Part shown: piece after piece, positions 61,689 to 64,000 of the stretch
Position numbering within the stretch: the first letter of the stretch is position 1
Layout of the letters: each line of letters starts with the position of its first letter
Assembly: GCF_025133575.1 (NCBI RefSeq)
Contig: NZ_CP104011.1
Location: 682,001 to 746,000 of the forward strand
Origin: Pseudomonas sp. GCEP-101
GTDB taxonomy: Bacteria; Pseudomonadota; Gammaproteobacteria; Pseudomonadales; Pseudomonadaceae
Reading direction: 5' to 3'
Length of the DNA: 64,000 bases
Position numbers and translations under genes: made by a program
The notes under the pieces: model-generated
The model's database searches: none
Told to the model about the DNA's origin: nothing
What the model saw: the letters and a program-made list of their open reading frames with translations, nothing else

Positions 61689-64000
61689 ATGTTTACCGAT
61701 CCCTTTATTCGTCGCCCCGTGCTGGCGACCGTGGTCAGCCTGCTGATCGTCCTGCTCGGCATGCAGGCCTTCAGCAAGCTGGTGATCCGCGAATATCCGC
61801 AGATGGAAAACGCGCTGATCACCGTCACCACCTTCTATGCCGGCGCCAACGCCGAAACCATCCAGGGCTACATCACCCAGCCGCTGCAGCAGAGCCTCGC
61901 CAGCGCCGAAGGCATCGACTACATGACCTCGGTGAGCCGGCAGAACTACTCGGTGATCTCGATCTATGCGCACATCGGCGCCAACACCGATCGCCTGGTC
62001 ACCGAGCTACTGTCGAAGATCGGCGAGGTGAAGACCCAGCTGCCGCCCGACGCCGAGGACCCGGTGCTGGACAAGGAAGCCGCCGACGCCTCGGCGCTGA
62101 TGTACATCAGCTTCTTCAGCGAGCAGATGAACAACCCGCAGATCACCGACTACCTCTCGCGGGTGATCCAGCCCAAGCTCGCCACGCTGCCGGGCATCGC
62201 CGAGGCGGAGATCCTCGGCAACCAGGTGTTCGCCATGCGCCTGTGGCTGGACCCGGTGAAGATGGCCGCCTACGGCGTCACCGCCGGCGATGTGGCCGAT
62301 GCGGTGCGCCAGTACAACTTCCTCTCCGCCGCCGGCGAGGTGAAGGGTGAGCTGGTGGTCACCTCGGTGAACGCCTCCACCGACCTGAAATCCCCGGAAG
62401 CCTTCGCCGCCATTCCGCTGAAGACCGCGGGCGATCGCCGCGTGCTGATGGGCGACGTGGCGCGCATCGAACTGGGCGCCGCCAGCTACGACGCGGTCAG
62501 CTCGTTCAACGGCATCCCCTCGGTGTACATCGGCATCAAGGGCACGCCCAGCTCCAACCCGCTGGACGTGATCAAGGAAGTCCGCGCCAAGATGCCGGAA
62601 CTGGAAGAGCAGCTGCCGCCGGGTCTGCAGGTGTCCATCGCCTACGACGCCACGCGCTTCATCCAGGCGTCCATCGACGAAGTGGTGAAGACCCTGGGCG
62701 AGGCGATCCTGATCGTCATCGTCGTGGTCTTCCTGTTCCTCGGCGCGCTGCGCTCGGTGATCATCCCGGTGGTGACCATCCCGCTGTCGATGATCGGCGT
62801 GCTGTTCTTCATGCAGATGATGGGCTACTCGATCAACCTGCTGACGCTGCTGGCGATGGTGCTCGCCATCGGCCTGGTGGTGGACGACGCCATCGTGGTG
62901 GTGGAGAACATCCACCGCCACATCGAGGAGGGCAAGTCGCCGTTCCAGGGCGCCATCGAGGGCGCGCGGGAGATCGCCGTGCCGGTGGTGACCATGACCA
63001 TCACCCTGGCCGCCGTGTACGCGCCCATCGGCTTCTTGAGCGGCCTGACCGGCGCGCTGTTCAAGGAATTTGCCTTCACCCTCGCCGGCGCGGTGATCAT
63101 CTCCGGCATCGTCGCCCTGACCCTGTCGCCGATGATGTGCTCGCGCCTGCTGCGCCACGACGAGAATCCCAGCGGCCTGGCCCATCGCCTGGACCTCATC
63201 TTCGAAGGCCTGAAGGTGCGCTACCAGCGCCTGTTGCACGGCACGCTGAACAGCCGTCCGGTGGTCGTCGTGTTCGCCGTGCTGGTGCTGGCGATCATCC
63301 CGCTGCTGATGATGTTCACCCACAAGGAACTGGCGCCGGAGGAAGACCAGGGCATCGTCTTCCTCATGGCCAACGCGCCGCAGACGGCGAACCTCGACTA
63401 CCTGTCGAAGTACACCGCCGAGTTCGAGGGCATCTTCCGCCAGTTCCCCGAGTACTATTCGGCGTTCCAGATCAACGGCTACAACGGCGTGCAGACGGGT
63501 ATTGGCGGCATGCTGCTCAAGCCCTGGGACGAGCGCGAGCGCAGCCAGATGGAGCTGCTGCAGGCGGTGCAGGGCGAGCTGGACAAGATCCCCGGGCTGC
63601 AGATCTTCGGCTTCAACCTGCCGTCGCTGCCGGGCACCGGCGAGGGCCTGCCGTTCCAGTTCGTGATCAACACCGCCAGCGACTATCAGTCACTGCTGCA
63701 GGTGGCCGAGCGGGTGAAGAAGCGCGCGGAGGAGTCGGGCAAGTTCGCCTTCCTCGACCTCGACCTGGCCTTCGACAAGCCGGAGCTGGTGGTCGACATC
63801 GACCGCGCCAAGGCCGCGCAGATGGGCGTGTCGATGCAGGACCTGGGCGTTGCCCTGGGGGCGCTGCTGGGGGAAGGCGAGATCAACCGCTTCACCATCG
63901 ACGGGCGCAGCTACAAGGTGATCGCCCAGGTCGAGCGCGCCTACCGCGACAACCCGGGCTGGCTGAACAACTACTACGTGAAGAGCCAGAGCGGCCAGCT
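61689..64000 (+). CDS. mexW: RND efflux pump, MexW (3' part missing at window edge)
   Basis: Inner-membrane proton-driven drug exporter of the RND/AcrB type. The first 770 residues are visible (family about 1020). First helix at 10-30; porter domains follow; helix 4 carries the proton-relay Asp pair in GLVVDDAIVVVENI at residues 399-400. The C-terminal porter half is cut by the window edge. A GGAAGGA site precedes the ATG. Separated from mexV by a 194-bp palindrome-bearing gap, unusually long for this operon type. Confidence 0.93.
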   Translation, partial: MFTDPFIRRPVLATVVSLLIVLLGMQAFSKLVIREYPQMENALITVTTFYAGANAETIQGYITQPLQQSLASAEGIDYMTSVSRQNYSVISIYAHIGANTDRLVTELLSKIGEVKTQLPPDAEDPVLDKEAADASALMYISFFSEQMNNPQITDYLSRVIQPKLATLPGIAEAEILGNQVFAMRLWLDPVKMAAYGVTAGDVADAVRQYNFLSAAGEVKGELVVTSVNASTDLKSPEAFAAIPLKTAGDRRVLMGDVARIELGAASYDAVSSFNGIPSVYIGIKGTPSSNPLDVIKEVRAKMPELEEQLPPGLQVSIAYDATRFIQASIDEVVKTLGEAILIVIVVVFLFLGALRSVIIPVVTIPLSMIGVLFFMQMMGYSINLLTLLAMVLAIGLVVDDAIVVVENIHRHIEEGKSPFQGAIEGAREIAVPVVTMTITLAAVYAPIGFLSGLTGALFKEFAFTLAGAVIISGIVALTLSPMMCSRLLRHDENPSGLAHRLDLIFEGLKVRYQRLLHGTLNSRPVVVVFAVLVLAIIPLLMMFTHKELAPEEDQGIVFLMANAPQTANLDYLSKYTAEFEGIFRQFPEYYSAFQINGYNGVQTGIGGMLLKPWDERERSQMELLQAVQGELDKIPGLQIFGFNLPSLPGTGEGLPFQFVINTASDYQSLLQVAERVKKRAEESGKFAFLDLDLAFDKPELVVDIDRAKAAQMGVSMQDLGVALGALLGEGEINRFTIDGRSYKVIAQVERAYRDNPGWLNNYYVKSQSGQ

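Overview
This 64 kb window is GC-rich chromosomal DNA from a Pseudomonas of the P. aeruginosa lineage. From memory, the gene order follows P. aeruginosa PAO1 from sbcB to mexVW (about PA4316 to PA4375): pykA, sadC, fumarase, cardiolipin-synthase-like gene, olsBA, an ANR-type universal stress protein, xenB, feoABC, argP/lysE, sodB, bifA, the icmP iron cluster and mexVW. The intergenic repeats are mostly of the GTAGGAGCGAGC...GCTCGCGAA REP type seen in environmental members such as P. citronellolis or P. nitroreducens, so I read it as a relative of P. aeruginosa rather than that species. I see no prophage, insertion sequence, transposase, CRISPR array, tRNA or rRNA. Both window edges cut genes (sbcB on the left, mexW on the right).

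Layout. 1-10 kb: sbcB (minus), a tandem pair of paralogous membrane proteins, then six genes with overlapping ends (RDD, SpoIIM-like, DUF4129, DUF4350, MoxR ATPase, DUF58) that look like one membrane-associated system of unknown function. 10-15 kb: PilZ protein, small envelope proteins and lipoproteins, a tandem-domain universal stress protein, pykA. 15-20.5 kb: a repeat-rich gap with two perfect DnaA-type 9-mers, an enoyl-CoA isomerase-like protein, a ferredoxin reductase, the diguanylate cyclase SadC and class I fumarase. 20.5-31.9 kb: minus-strand housekeeping and envelope genes (DJ-1/PfpI, lipoprotein, GNAT, acyltransferase, phospholipase-D-type cardiolipin synthase, two YceI proteins, serine hydrolase), a LysR/MFS divergent pair, and a 620-bp composite inverted repeat with no gene. 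32-40 kb: a flavodiiron-like metallo-beta-lactamase-fold protein, olsBA with a Pho-box-like promoter, an ANR-box-controlled stress protein, and an arsR-MFS-xenB operon. 40-50 kb: a duplicated REP block, feoABC, a coiled-coil membrane protein, two SDR/saccharopine-type oxidoreductases, argP divergent from an ACT protein and a LysE/ArgO exporter, and sodB. 50-64 kb: bifA, the iron-regulated lipoprotein cluster (two imelysins, di-heme oxidoreductase, DUF1513), a chemoreceptor, and the MexVW RND pump.

How it fits together. Several modules concern surface life and stress: c-di-GMP synthesis (SadC), degradation (BifA) and a PilZ receptor lie within 42 kb. Iron handling appears three times (feoABC, sodB, the icmP cluster). 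Membrane lipid change under phosphate limitation (olsBA) and anaerobic survival (universal stress protein) each have a recognisable regulator site. The gaps are filled with several different palindromic repeat families, which account for nearly all non-coding DNA here.
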